NCBI RefSeq assembly: GCF_033473495.1
Contig: NC_088936.1
Location: 1,364,001 to 1,428,000, forward strand
Origin: Cercospora beticola
Taxonomy: Eukaryota; Ascomycota; Dothideomycetes; Mycosphaerellales; Mycosphaerellaceae
Direction: 5' to 3'
DNA: 64,000 nucleotides
The translations under genes were made by a program, and so were the position numbers. The notes under the pieces are model-generated. The model worked only from the letters and a program-made list of their open reading frames with translations. It was not told the origin of the DNA and ran no database searches. This document shows, piece after piece, positions 1 through 10,701 of the stretch. Within the stretch, counting starts at the first letter, position 1, and each line of letters begins with the position of its first letter.

Positions 1-2181
1 TCCGCCCGATGAATCGGTATTCCCGCCGGAAGATTCCTGTCCATTGCCGCCAGAGGAGCCTCCAGAATTGTTGTTGGAAGCCTCGCTACCTTGGCCGCTG
101 CCTCCAGAACCATTGCTTTCTGACCCATTTTCTCCGCCTCGGCCTGAGCCTGAGCCCTGATTATTGTTGTTGGACGAGTCACCGCCAGCGCCGCCAGATG
201 AGCCTTGATTACCGCCAGAGGACCCTCCATTATTGGAAGATCCTCCGTTGTTTGAAGAACCTTCGTTGTTCGAGCTGCCTCCATTACTTCCCGACCCTCC
301 ATTGTTGAAGCCTCCTCCATTATTGCCTGATGCTCCATTGTTGAAGCCTCCTCCATTATCGCCTGATGCTCCATTGTTTGAGCCACCTCCACCATTTCCT
401 GATCCTCCATTGTTTGAACCTCCCCCTCCTCCATTGTCCGAACCACCTCCTCCATTTCCTGATCCTCCATTGTTTGAACCTCCCCCTCCTCCATTGTCCG
501 AACCACCTCCTCCATTGTTTCCCGACCCTCCATTATTGCCACCACCTTTCTCACCCGACGAACCTCCACTACCAGGAGGCAAAGTCGGACCAGCAGGACT
601 ACCTTCGGGAGGAAGCTCATTCGGAAGCGCAGTCGGTCGAGCAAAAGGAGGAATCTGAGGCAGGTTCCCAGGGACGGCAGTTTGCGGCGTGTTGTTCGGT
701 TGCTCAGGGCGTGGAGTCGGTTTGTATCCACCTGGTAATGTAGGGGCCTCGGCCACCGAGGCCTTTGTCAGAGCTATGGGAGGATCGTAAACGCCGTAGA
801 TGACCGGGAAGCAAGACTTCCACGCTCCCTGGAATCCAGTGACCTCTTGCGGCAAAGAAATGAGTGCGCGATATGCTCCTTCGTAGATGGTAGAACATTG
901 CGGCTGTGGTGCTAATGGGTCACACCCAGGAGCGTTTTCCAGTGGCTGCAGATAGTAGGCTTCAGGCGGCGGATGAAGAACATCGCTCAAATTCAGTGGC
1001 TTAGCAGTCACGTTGAAGTTGCCGGCGACCTTTGCCATGACATCTGCGTATCCTGGTAGGTTGTGGGCCATGGTGCTGATGATGCTCGAGGCCTCTTTTG
1101 CATCGAAATTCAGCACAATACTGGAAACCTCCTGTGGTGCCAGAGATACCAGCTGACCCTTGATCGACGTCCCTTCGTGCTTTCTCTCCTGCCCGCCATC
1201 TACTGCTTGCGTCACGCAACCCTTTTCGTTGCAAGTTGTGCAGTATATTGCATCATTTGCATTGATTTCCCGCTCTGCAGAGAGATAGTCGAATTTGAGA
1301 TAGATCGAAGGCGAGGTGAATGTGGTTCCTGGAGCATATTCGTAGACTACTGCCGGTGGCTGTGTAATGGTTCCTGAAGGCTCAATGGTCGGTGTGGTGG
1401 ACTGAGTCGGAAAGTAGAAGAGTTGCACGCTGTTCCCCATGATTGTGCAATCGTTGGAGTAACTCGTGACGAACGATTTTCGACAGGTCGAGAAGGGCTT
1501 ATAGAAGTACTCCGGACATGGTGGCGAATTGGCCGGCGCAGGTGTGACCTTCGGCACGGAAGCATTGTATGGAAGTCCAAGGCTCGATACATATTCCACG
1601 TAGAGCTTGCTGCACTCCTTCGGTTTGAGTAATTCGCAGCTCGGCGTTGCCCTGGCAAGGGTTTTATTCCGAGTCGACTCCGTAGCTGTCTCACTGATAG
1701 AAGTGATGTTCAAAACTCGACTCGTCGCTGTGCTCGTCGCTGTGAAGTTGCCGCGGGCTACTGGTATCCTATAGACAGGTTCGGTTGAGTAAACATCTCC
1801 AGTACCGTAAGTGAGATCTGTGGTCAGCGCTTGATACACAGTGGTCGTGATATGTTTCCAGACGACATTTGCAGATGCGCGGCTGCGGTATTTACTCCAA
1901 CTGCTCGAGCATGCTGAGGCGGCAGCCAGATCCTGGTCGGGAGGCGGAGGCGAAGGCGGAGGAGGCGAACCAGCAGTAACCGTGACATGTTGCGTTGTCA
2001 CATAATACTCATACTTCGTCTGTGTTAGTTGTACAGGTCCGTCGTAGCCAAGGCCGGCGCGAATGTAGTCTGCGCATCCTGGAGGATTTTTGTCGTCACA
2101 TGTAGTCAGGCCAGCATTGAGTGCTACAGCGAGCGAAAGTAGTATTACTAGACGTGTATTAGATGCATGACTCTGCAAGAT
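1..2181 (-). CDS. Gly/Asn/Ser-rich secreted protein, 3' end outside window
   Basis: One minus-strand frame stays open from an upstream TAA at 2184-2182 to the left edge, giving about 700 visible residues. Near the start lies a hydrophobic run (VILLSLAVALNAG, about 2148-2110), probably a signal-peptide core. It is followed by a Cys-containing globular part with N-glycosylation sequons and proline/threonine linkers. The last ~220 visible residues are Gly/Asn/Ser repeats of the GGGSNNGG type. No in-frame ATG precedes the hydrophobic run, so a short upstream exon is likely; an ATG at 2242 with a donor near 2204 does not join in frame by any normal-sized intron I could find, so the start is unresolved. 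The protein is probably extracellular or wall-associated. No enzymatic motif is visible and I do not recognise the family. Confidence 0.6.
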   Translation of the reverse strand, partial: MLQSHASNTRLVILLSLAVALNAGLTTCDDKNPPGCADYIRAGLGYDGPVQLTQTKYEYYVTTQHVTVTAGSPPPPSPPPPDQDLAAASACSSSWSKYRSRASANVVWKHITTTVYQALTTDLTYGTGDVYSTEPVYRIPVARGNFTATSTATSRVLNITSISETATESTRNKTLARATPSCELLKPKECSKLYVEYVSSLGLPYNASVPKVTPAPANSPPCPEYFYKPFSTCRKSFVTSYSNDCTIMGNSVQLFYFPTQSTTPTIEPSGTITQPPAVVYEYAPGTTFTSPSIYLKFDYLSAEREINANDAIYCTTCNEKGCVTQAVDGGQERKHEGTSIKGQLVSLAPQEVSSIVLNFDAKEASSIISTMAHNLPGYADVMAKVAGNFNVTAKPLNLSDVLHPPPEAYYLQPLENAPGCDPLAPQPQCSTIYEGAYRALISLPQEVTGFQGAWKSCFPVIYGVYDPPIALTKASVAEAPTLPGGYKPTPRPEQPNNTPQTAVPGNLPQIPPFARPTALPNELPPEGSPAGPTLPPGSGGSSGEKGGGNNGGSGNNGGGGSDNGGGGGSNNGGSGNGGGGSDNGGGGGSNNGGSGNGGGGSNNGASGDNGGGFNNGASGNNGGGFNNGGSGSNGGSSNNEGSSNNGGSSNNGGSSGGNQGSSGGAGGDSSNNNNQGSGSGRGGENGSESNGSGGSGQGSEASNNNSGGSSGGNGQESSGGNTDSSGG
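393..512 (-). repeat. 60-bp perfect tandem duplication inside the Gly/Asn-rich coding repeat
   Basis: Bases 393-452 and 453-512 are identical, so a 20-codon block encoding a Gly-rich segment is duplicated in frame. The flanking sequence carries shorter, imperfect copies of the same GGN-type motif. Exact identity suggests recent slippage or unequal exchange. Confidence 0.9.
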
Positions 2182-3353
2182 TTACCTGAATATGGAGCAC
2201 CTACCAGTAGAGGCCTTTGAAAGCGCGTGGCCGAGGATCATCGCGAGGCAGAATTTCCCGTAGCGACCGTGGGGAGTAGAACCTCTTACGCAGTTCTAGG
2301 CTCCTCGGAAGTGCTCATTAGCAGAATCCAGCCCAGAGACTGCCGTGGAGAGTCGTGGTAGAGGCCTCAAAACGCGAATATTGATGAGGAGCAAGAGACT
2401 GGACGTGCAGAGGTGTTGACGTAAACCTTGAAACACCCCAAGGCCCAGGAAGCTAGAATGACGCCGTCCTCAGTCGTACCGTAGATGAGAGTTGGTATTC
2501 CTGCACAGTTCCACGCCAGCATAAGATGTCGTCTCCTTCGGTATCGGTTGTCCTGGTACAGTCGCAGCGTCGTAGGCGACCGCAGATGAGCAATGCATTG
2601 TAAGATCGAGTCTGAGAGCGAGCGCGTGCGTAGGATGTGAGGAGATCGCTTCGCAGGGTTGTTGCTAAGGTTCAGAATACGAAAGTCTAGCGCCCTCGGC
2701 ACATGCGGAAGCCGGATCGCATTGGGAAAGGCGGCGGTGACGACTCCTATTCTCCTGCTCGTAAAGACGAAGATCTTGCTAGTGCCTTCCAACATCATTG
2801 TTCGTAACAATCAAAACATGGATTGAACATCTTCAACAGATCTCCTTCGACATTTTTCTCTACCCTATATGCCATTTTCGCACAGGTCCCAATTTAGCAA
2901 CTCAACGGTGACGAGGAATGAACACTATGAAAGAGCATGATGACAAGCGAAGGATGTACATTCTGGAATGAGCCACACTTCGAACGCAAGGATCGACAGG
3001 CTTCTTGGCCATACATCCTGGCTTAGCAGAAAGGTCAAATCTTGGACGCACCGGACTCTTACGACCATGCCAGATTTTGCAGAAGTGTGCCCATCAGCAC
3101 AGCCATTCACGTCGCGCCATTTCAGACAATTGTTCTACTTTACGCGGCAACTATTGACTACACGCTACATTTGATCAGACGCTGCATAGGCGCCAGGAAT
3201 TCACAAGTATACGAAAGTAGATGCTAACATTATGAAACAGAAGAGACGAGTTCGCAAAATACAATTCCATTGCCGAAAATCACACGAAAAAATCAGGATG
3301 CTATCCTAGTATGTCCGTCACTGTGCCTGCACAAGTGATGGAGTTAGCACACT
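2182..3353. other. Intergenic region without a supportable gene
   Basis: The longest reading frame here is a 147-codon minus-strand ORF (2367-2810). It has no domain or motif I recognise and no obvious splice partners. It could be an orphan exon, but I see no positive support. Confidence 0.5.
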
Positions 3354-4388
3354 CTATTCACAACCCAATGCATGAACGAACTCCAAAACGTTCGCCGCCT
3401 CGCTTCCAACTCCGTTGACCAAGGACCAGAAAAAGTGCTGCGGAGCAGTCCATGTCTCACGCTTTGGGAAAGTACTGGTCAGTCCACCTTTGGTGGCGTC
3501 AGTAAAGATCTCAAAGGCTGAGGTACGCGTGCTCAGTGCCTTTAGAAGAACTTCTGAGAAGCGAAACCACAGTGAAATGCGTCCGTCGAATTTCTCACAA
3601 TCCATCTTGCGGAGACACTCAACAGTTGTTGAGACGAGAATTGCCCAGCTCAACGCTTCATCCTTATGAGCACGGTAGTATCCCTCCTGTTCTTGCAGGT
3701 GAAGGCCGCTTTGCTTGACGACCCACTCACAGAGGATGTTCTCCTCGATGGAGCGACTTGGAGTGTCGAAGGTGACTGGTCGACTTGTTTCGCGCCAAGC
3801 GTGGTAGCGTTCGAGGAAGTTATGGTCTTGGTCGGGAGTGTCGGTGCCGTTGAAGGTAAGATACGTTTGGCCGGGTCTTACATCCATTGGGATGTGATAG
3901 CGATGACCTGACATCAAAAGCGTCAGCATTCCGAAAGTGGAGAGATTCTTCAACAGGGCATCCAAGCCATTGTTTTCTTCGCCATTGCGGTCTTCGTAAT
4001 CGAACTCTTCGTCATCGCAGTCATCGTCACTGCTGTCTTCGTCAGCACTGTTACCGTTACCGTTGTCAAAAATGGTTGCCTGAGTCACGTCATCAGCATA
4101 GTTCGTGTTGTCGAAAACACTTTGCTGTTCCTCTGTCAAGTCATCGTCGTCGGAACTGCTTTCTTCTTCAGCCCAGAGAGTATCGCCACAAACTGGACAG
4201 CCATTATTTGACATCGACCAACCTTTGATACAGTCGTAACAGTAGGTGAAATTGCCAATACACGAGCAAGAACATTCTGCGATGATGACCGGATTGTTCG
4301 CGGGTCTCGTAGGGCAGAGAACACAGCCTGGCTCTGGAGGAGGAACCAGCTTACCCAGAAATCCAGCTCTCGTGTTGGAGGGGGACAT
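3354..4388 (-). CDS. RING-like zinc-finger protein with acidic linker
   Basis: Single-exon ORF of 344 aa starting at ATG 4388. Residues ~21-67 hold an atypical RING-like cysteine array: CVLC, then CSCSC, then CYDC and CPVC. Such arrays usually bind two zinc ions and recruit a ubiquitin-conjugating enzyme, so an E3 ligase role is possible but inferred. A long acidic, low-complexity stretch follows (~75-135: SSSDDDD, DEDSSDDDCDDEEFDYED). The C-terminal half (~140-344) looks globular and Trp/Phe-rich, with no family I recognise. The histidine normally found in RING cross-braces is not clearly placed, so zinc binding may be non-standard. It stands alone, with more than 600 bp of non-coding DNA on each side. 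Confidence 0.75.
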   Translation of the reverse strand: MSPSNTRAGFLGKLVPPPEPGCVLCPTRPANNPVIIAECSCSCIGNFTYCYDCIKGWSMSNNGCPVCGDTLWAEEESSSDDDDLTEEQQSVFDNTNYADDVTQATIFDNGNGNSADEDSSDDDCDDEEFDYEDRNGEENNGLDALLKNLSTFGMLTLLMSGHRYHIPMDVRPGQTYLTFNGTDTPDQDHNFLERYHAWRETSRPVTFDTPSRSIEENILCEWVVKQSGLHLQEQEGYYRAHKDEALSWAILVSTTVECLRKMDCEKFDGRISLWFRFSEVLLKALSTRTSAFEIFTDATKGGLTSTFPKRETWTAPQHFFWSLVNGVGSEAANVLEFVHALGCE

Positions 4389-5066
4389 GATGTTTATCTT
4401 TGCTTGTTTCGTGTATGTAAATCAAGAGAGCTTGTTGATGCTGCTTGATCTGTTTCTGCTGAATCCTTCTGGTAGAACCAGAAGATCTGAAGCATGTTCA
4501 CTCACGCCCTTATAACATACCAGTGCCCACGTTTTGCATCCTGGTGAGAAACCTTTGTTGCGTTGTTCAGAACTATATTTCTTTGTTCCATTGTTGACTC
4601 ATGTACAAAGAATGTGCTCTAGGCTTCCATGATTTCGAGACATTGTCCCCTCTATCGCCTCCAGTTAGAGACAAACGGTGGCGATAGTAATTGTACAAAT
4701 GCTAAGGGAACAATGGCATTATGTCTGAGAAACAAAGAGCAAAGTGCACATTCGCCTAAACCTGCGATGTCATAGAGTCAGTGTTAAGAGACATCATTGG
4801 AAGAAAATCTTGACAGTACTTGTTGCAAGACAGCAATTGGAACGGAGTGTTCAGTATCATCGCTTCTATAGAGAGAAGATCTCAAGTCGTGTGTCAATGA
4901 ATACACTGCAGAATTGACTTGCGAACGAGCCATCTCACTTAGCATCGATCCCAGATTCCATCTCTGTACATTTGCTCGTGAGATCTCAACTGGTATAACG
5001 ACCGAATAGTTCCGGCTCGGCTTGTTTCGACTTCTTGACATCTTCCTGATTCTCACATCATATTCT
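4389..5066. other. Intergenic region, nothing recognised
   Basis: No ORF with recognisable content. It separates the 5' end of the RING-like gene from the 3' end of the small secreted protein gene. Confidence 0.5.
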
Positions 5067-5363
5067 CTAACAGTTACAATTGCATTGTGCAAATCCACTC
5101 AAGACACCACCACAGGGCTCCTGATCCAAAGAGAAGGTCGCAACAGTACAGCATTTTCTCCTTGTTCCTTCGGCAATGCACAAGTCGCCGCAGTCTTCGC
5201 CTGGAATATTTGGAGTGCCATAGATGCCGCACTCGCCACCAACGAAAGGACCAGAGAAGCACTGGCGGGCTTCGAGGTTCTCGAAAGCTTCAGTCTTGGC
5301 AACGGGACTGGCGAGCGTGAGAGTAGTGAGAATGGTGGTGAGGAGCAGTGTTTGGACTTGCAT
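5067..5363 (-). CDS. Small secreted cysteine-rich protein A (effector-like)
   Basis: Intronless ORF of 98 aa from ATG 5363. Residues 1-19 form a typical signal peptide (MQVQTLLLTTILTTLTLAS). The predicted mature part has ten cysteines spaced C-x9-C-x12-C-x3-C-x8-CC-x11-C-x9-C-x-C-x-C, consistent with up to five disulfides. A paralogue with nearly the same spacing lies at 6980-7343 on the other strand; shared blocks include RQ-C, CGD-x-CIAEG-x-RR-x-CC and a C-x-C-x-C tail. A TATA-like ACTATAA lies about 45 bp upstream of the ATG. The length, export signal and cysteine density fit fungal apoplastic effectors or small defence proteins, but I do not recognise a named family and the role is unknown. 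Confidence 0.85.
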   Translation of the reverse strand: MQVQTLLLTTILTTLTLASPVAKTEAFENLEARQCFSGPFVGGECGIYGTPNIPGEDCGDLCIAEGTRRKCCTVATFSLDQEPCGGVLSGFAQCNCNC

Positions 5364-6979
5364 GGTTGCTCTTGGTGTGAGGGTGCTTGAATTTGGGTGT
5401 GCTCGTTATAGTTCTTGTTATGACCTTGTTGGATGTTGATTGTTTATACTCCGTGGGTCAGAGGCTGTGTAGAAGTCCTGAATTGGAAGGCAAAACAAGA
5501 GACCCGTGGGCGCAGGCGGAGATATAAGTATCTCGTCGCATTCACCTCCAAGGCCCAACACTAGCCATGCTATGGGCAACCTGGCTCTTGCGATACGCTC
5601 CCTTCTGTTCTCTCCTCTCCGCTCTCTCGCAATGTAAACCAACTCATGACTTCACACCTTCTCTTTCTGTCCCAACCGCGCATTTCTCCTCCGCTTGTTC
5701 GCAATAATCACCACAGCCTCACGCACATCAATCTGCCGCCATGTAACCTCAGCTCCACACTTCCTTCTACGTCCATTTCATGACGTCCTTTGCTCCCAGT
5801 CTATGTCATTCACAAACACGACCACGAAAAGTAGACTCCACTAGCTCTCCCAGAATCACCTCTTGGCAGACTCGAAGCGCGAATGCGAAGCAAAAAGTTT
5901 GAAGCTGCATCGCACACATACTGCTTTAGGAAGAGAAAATACCTTCCTAATCGGGATAACCTTGAGAACTTCGCAGCAAATCCTCGATGTACAATATTTT
6001 CATTTGTTTGCATGCGTCATGCATTGCATTCGAGGGTCCTCTTACAGGCCGATGGTACTGGTCGTCGCTCCCTGGCGTTACTATCGCGGCCAGTAACTTT
6101 GCGGGGGGCTGAAGGTAGATCTTAAGCTTATTGGCACCGCTCCTGATCCTTCCAGTAACGTGGGAATATTGCTGGCATTCGAGTGGCTAAAGGGGTAGAT
6201 CCGTTCATGATCAGCAGTCGACCGACGTCAGGCTGTGTAAGGATATGGCTGCGGACTGCGGATTCTGTTGTTTTTAGACAATCTGTGCTACGCCCGATGT
6301 GTTGAAGAACCCCACCCGGTCATTGGTCTCCAGATTTTGTTAGACGTTGGCCGAGCCCATTCATCAACAGCATCTTGAGAGGCTTGTGGCATGGTGTAGT
6401 CCTGAAAAAGGGGATTAGAATCATGTGTCGTTGCACCGCGGCTTACTGATTTGTCTGAATCAAGTGACCATGAGCGACAAGACGGATGGTGAGAAGGATT
6501 TCGACATGCTAATGCTTCGGAGTCTGGATTCCGATGGTGCTTGGGACCCGTTCAATTTCCATTTTGTGCATTCGCACTTCAGCTGAAAACCGTGGTTGAC
6601 GTTCGTCTCTCCGTCAGCCAAGGCGTTGCAATGCAACACCGTCATACCATTTTACTTCAGGCTGCTGATTTCTGCTTCTTCCATCCATGGTGTAACAATC
6701 ACGATGTGACAATGGTCGTATCGATCGGTCTTGATTCGTCAACGTAGCATTGAAGGATCGCTCGCTGTCGATTCTCCCGTGCCTTCATTCCCATACGAGA
6801 AATACTGTTTCCGGAAAGAGTGTCGTAGTGGTCCAGAAAGGGCCCGAGTCACGTTTTCTGCAACTATAAGTATCTCCCCAAAGAGTCGCTTTAAGTCATT
6901 AGTTTCCACTCGAGACGTCGACAAGTGCAAAAGGATTCCAACCAAAACACAATACTGCTAGTCAACAAAAGTCTCAAAA
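5364..6979. other. 1.6-kb divergent intergenic region between two paralogous secreted-protein genes
   Basis: Both flanking genes are transcribed outward from this region, so it holds both promoters. On the right side ACTATAAGTATC at about 6861-6872 is a plausible TATA box for the plus-strand gene. A similar ATATAAGTATCTC occurs at 5521-5533. Several short ORFs are present but none has supporting features. Confidence 0.5.
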
Positions 6980-7343
6980 ATGCAATTTGCACTACTTACC
7001 CTCTTGGCCACCTGCGCCGCCCTCATCACCGCAACACCAACCCCAGTCGAGCTGCAAGAACGTCAACAATGTTTCCGTGGAACATTCCCTGGTGGAGGTT
7101 GCGCGATCTATTCCACTGAGGCGAATCCCTCGGGACCCAATTGCGGAGATCAGTGAGTTGCCCCAGGTTCCTTCTTTTCTATTGCTTCATGAATATAATA
7201 GTAGAGTTTGCTGACTGGGTATCTCTGTGTATAGGTGCATCGCTGAAGGAATCCGCAGAGGATGCTGCGGACCAACGGGTTTCCAGATCGTGCCGGCAAA
7301 CTGTTTCCAGCCGTTCAGTGCGTGTCAATGTACTTGCACATAG
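6980..7343 (+). CDS. Small secreted cysteine-rich protein B (paralogue of A, with one intron)
   Basis: Two exons: 6980-7152 and 7235-7343, joined over an 82-bp intron with a GTGAGT donor, a CTGAC branch site and a TATAG acceptor. The product is 93 aa. Residues 1-18 form a signal peptide (MQFALLTLLATCAALITA). Ten cysteines follow, spaced C-x9-C-x13-C-x3-C-x8-CC-x11-C-x6-C-x-C-x-C. This matches the minus-strand protein at 5067-5363, which has no intron at the corresponding CGD-x-CIAEG site. Because the intron breaks the frame, the gene is not visible as one ORF. It ends 141 bp from the 3' end of the convergent GUP1 gene. Likely secreted and disulfide-stabilised; function unknown, effector-like by inference. 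Confidence 0.85.
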
Positions 7344-7484
7344 AGTTGTGGAAGGCAAGGCGGTTGTGGAATGCGCTCTGGGCGAGGAGAATGTGGACTT
7401 AAGACAGGACGAATATGCCGAATACCATACCTCTTGTGACATTTCAGAACTTACTCGTGCAAGTGGCCACATCCCATCCTTCGT

Positions 7485-9413
7485 CTAACACTTCATGTTC
7501 ACACCTCTTCTTTTCTCTGCCTCTCGTACCTCGAACATGACTTGCACGCCGACGAAGAGTGTAGCCATTGCCCCGAGCAAGAAGACACGTCCACCCCAAC
7601 TTCCAATGATGCCATCAACCAGACCCTTGAGTCCGTCAAGGCCGACAGCAAATCCCACAAGATTCGCAGCCATCATCATAAGAATATTGCCCACGGCTCC
7701 GACTCCACAAAGCCATCTATACTGGTCAGGTCGGTCCTTCCATTTCTTTGCTGGGAAAGCTAGAGTTGCCAGAATCTCCGGTAGAACGAAAAGCGTAATG
7801 AGCCAGCCCCACATCAATAGTCGAAGATTAATATCGTGCCACAGAGCGACAAAAGTGAACACTGCGAGGAAGTTGAGGATGCCCCGTATCTTGCCTTGCC
7901 CAGAGCCTCCGAGTGGGACATAAATATATCGTACGACGAAGCGATTGAAGGAACGATGCCAGCCTCTCCAGAAAGCAAGCGCAGAATAGTTATCTGACAT
8001 ACAGCGGACCATGTTCTCTGGTGGATCGATGCCGTCTACTAGCGACCAGAGGCGGAAGAAGCGCCAAGGGAGTAGGAGTTTGAGCCAGATGACGTGGAGG
8101 TTGAAGTAGCCGAGCATGCTGAGCTGGAAGGGAGAATAGATGTTCCAGTCGGGGTTAGACTTAGATATAGCGACGGCGTACAGGTAGTGGAGGACGAGTT
8201 CCATGCAGAGAAGGCAGAGAATGAAGCGAATTGCATAGGGGACGATGCGTGAGCGTGAAGTGGTGGCCATTGGGTAGCGGGATTGGGAGATGTAGTCGTT
8301 GAAGTTCACAATGGGCCCGGCGAGATAGAGCGGCGAGTAGAGAACGTAGGCGAGGTAGTTGCGGAAGGTGAAGTCGGAGGGCTTGGCGCCGAGGGAGGTG
8401 CGTTCTCGTTCGGACAGGTTGGCGGGATCGAGACCTTTCTTCTAGAGTTGATCAGCATAAGTTTGCAAGACAGATTAAAAGGGACACAAAGTACCTCAAC
8501 TGGACTACTAGCTCTCCTGTCGAGCATCCATAGGTGATCGAAATTGAAAGCGATCAAGCGCAGCACTGTGATGTTGAACAGTATCTCCCAGCGTGGAATC
8601 AGACCTCCATAGCTGTCTAGCCATGTTCCCCAATTGTCTCCTGAAGGCTTGCTTGCGCCTGTGGTAGTAGGAGGAAGTGTCACGGCGGCAATGTCAGCAA
8701 ACTTGTAGCCTTGACAGAGTTCATTTGCAAACAGAACGCCGATGTTGAACACCCAAGTCGTGGCAGCCACATACTGCCTTGGCAGTGCTGTACCGATTTG
8801 GTAATTGAGGTAGAGGATTAGCAGGACTTTTGTCGCAGAGATGCCATGCAGCGCGATGATGAAGATCATGGCGAAGAAGAGGTCAAACGTGACACGGTCC
8901 TGCAAGTGCTGATCTGCTTTCTGCGTAGCGTTCCCATCTTTGCCGCCAGTCTTCGCGCCAGGCTTGACAGCTTCGTAGGCTCTTCGTAACAAGGGGTGCA
9001 GCATCAAAACGATTGCCATGTACGGAATATTCTCTCGGAAGCCAGCATACTGGGCGTCAGAATTGTCGACTTTTCGTCCTGGGATCCAGCCTGGCTCGAG
9101 AAGAGGCTCTAGTTTGGCGTAGCCCGGATGGCTTGGCTTGGAAACATCATATACACTCTTGAACATCATGAAGGGAATGGTCAAGAAGACCAAGTAGTAC
9201 ACATAATACTCGGCCGTATTCCTGCAGTCTCATCAGCCTTGCCCAAACACTTGTGCTGCGTTTCCCACTCACTGCTGACTGTTAGCCACGTTTCTCGATT
9301 CATGGAAGCAGCCGACTTGCCCATTTTGACGGCTGTGCGGTAGGCAATGCCTGACCGGACCCGGCAAAACGCGTGTCGAGCGTTTCGACTTTGTACAAAT
9401 CGCGTATTCGCAT
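7485..9413 (-). CDS. GUP1: GUP1-type membrane-bound O-acyltransferase (MBOAT)
   Basis: Multi-pass MBOAT family protein of roughly 600 aa. GUP1 proteins act in the ER membrane, remodelling GPI-anchor lipids, and were first linked to glycerol uptake. Hallmarks include PGYAKLEPLLEPGW, GRKVDNSDAQY, FWRGWHRSFNRF, YIYVPLGGS and LWHDINLRLLMWGW; the histidine of LWHD is the likely catalytic residue. About ten hydrophobic segments are visible. Exons: N-terminal exon from ATG 9413, a middle exon to 8495, then 8441-7485 after a clean 53-bp intron (8494-8442). The first junction is unclear: the N-terminal exon reads to ...QPSKW and the next should begin NTAEYYVYY, but the boundary (about 9321 to 9222) would start with GG, or with GC if shifted one base out of frame. 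Convergent with secreted protein B. Confidence 0.88.
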
Positions 9414-9464
9414 GGTGAAGTGTTGATGGAGTAGAGGTGCTCCAGCTGTCTGCAGGGGCTCAAA

Positions 9465-9980
9465 TTGGCCAAGGCAAGAGGCAAGTCAGCGGATCGTACC
9501 GCATGCTGTGGCTGCCTCAGGCACCCAAGCAATCAATCTGCTTCGTTTCACGACATCCTGTCGCCGCCGCATCTAACCACGCAATCACTGTGTGCCACTC
9601 TGGCAAAGAACACCTCACTCACGCATCGGAACGCAATACGGGCACAGCGAGCTTTACCAAGCACTCACGATTTAAGCCACAAGGCATCCCTCCTCTCCGC
9701 CGCTTCCCGCGAACGTTTCGAACGCATCCTGTCCTCTTTCTACGTGGACAGATACAGCTTCAGAGCATGCTGACTTGTCTGCCGCTCCTTCGAGCTGCCT
9801 ACCTCGCCGTGTCTCATAATAAAGATGGTGTTGGCCGGGCGCTCAAGGAGCATCACTCACCTGGCTGAGATCGTGGAGCACCCTTTATATCACAAGTGCG
9901 TGGAGGAGTTGGTCTGCGACGATAGTCGCTACGGCCAAGGCCATGCTACCGCTTGGATATATGTATACAGAAGAGCTTGA
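9465..9980 (+). pseudogene. F-box protein remnant with an in-frame TGA
   Basis: One frame reads ...ERILSSFYVDRYSFRAC, then TGA at 9771-9773, then LVCRSFELPTS...ITHLAEIVEHPLYHKCVEELVCDDSRYG, ending at TGA 9980. The two halves join as the core of a fungal F-box (usually ...RxCRLVCRSF...) followed by the typical first repeat-like segment of F-box proteins. The stop sits where Arg is expected, and CGA to TGA is one transition. The downstream leucine-rich or substrate-binding part is missing. A functional gene would recruit substrates to an SCF ubiquitin ligase; this copy looks dead. A sequencing error at 9771 or stop readthrough are alternatives. The boundaries are approximate. Confidence 0.6.
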
Positions 9981-10701
9981 ACGACCACGCAACTCAGTGG
10001 GTACAGGGTGGACAAAGAGGAAGCTCAAGGATCAGAATGTTCGGAGCGTGAGAGACGAGGACGTTGCGGCAGTGCTCGGTAGGCGATACCCCCGTTGTAG
10101 GCCCGGATACTTTCATGGGCATCAGTGGAGTCGGCAAAGCCAGTCATGTTTCCAGTGGGAACTTCTAGGTTCTGTCAATCGGCATGTTCTTGGCTGCCCA
10201 ACAGACCAGGCAATGGTATGCCAACAAACCCCAAGCATCTGAGGGAACGAATCACAAACAATGGCGATTTCAGTCGGTGGTTACGCTGTCCCTCTCGTGT
10301 TGAAAAGGTGACCATGCGAAGTGTTACTGTACAAATGCTCACTGAAGTAAGCAGTATCCGGCTTGCCGAGACTAACGCATCATGCCCTAGGGCAAAGTGT
10401 ACCTCTACGAAGACACAACATTGCTCCATACGGAGAATCGTGCTACTCAATTGATCTCAGCGGCGAGATGGTTTCCAGAGATTAGCAAGCAAATTGCCGG
10501 CAGTGATGCCATCAAGGTCACGGTGGTGTTGTCCAATTTACATATAAGCGCAGACTTCGACGTGGGAACTGTTGACACTCATCAAAACACAAACCTCAAT
10601 ACTATCTACAGCACGACTCTTCAAGAGAACAAGGCGCAGGCGCCCAAACCCAAAAGAAGCACCCCTCCACAGGCATACATCAACAACAACACATCAACAA
10701 T

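Noticed and set aside
233..658. Plus-strand ORF of PPPLLPDPPLF repeats
   Set aside because: It is the antisense reading of the Gly/Asn-rich coding repeat, which has an open frame, a signal-peptide-like start and globular sequence on the minus strand.
9437..9868. Alternative 143-codon ORF over the F-box remnant
   Set aside because: The other frame carries the F-box core motif on both sides of the stop; this one has no motif.
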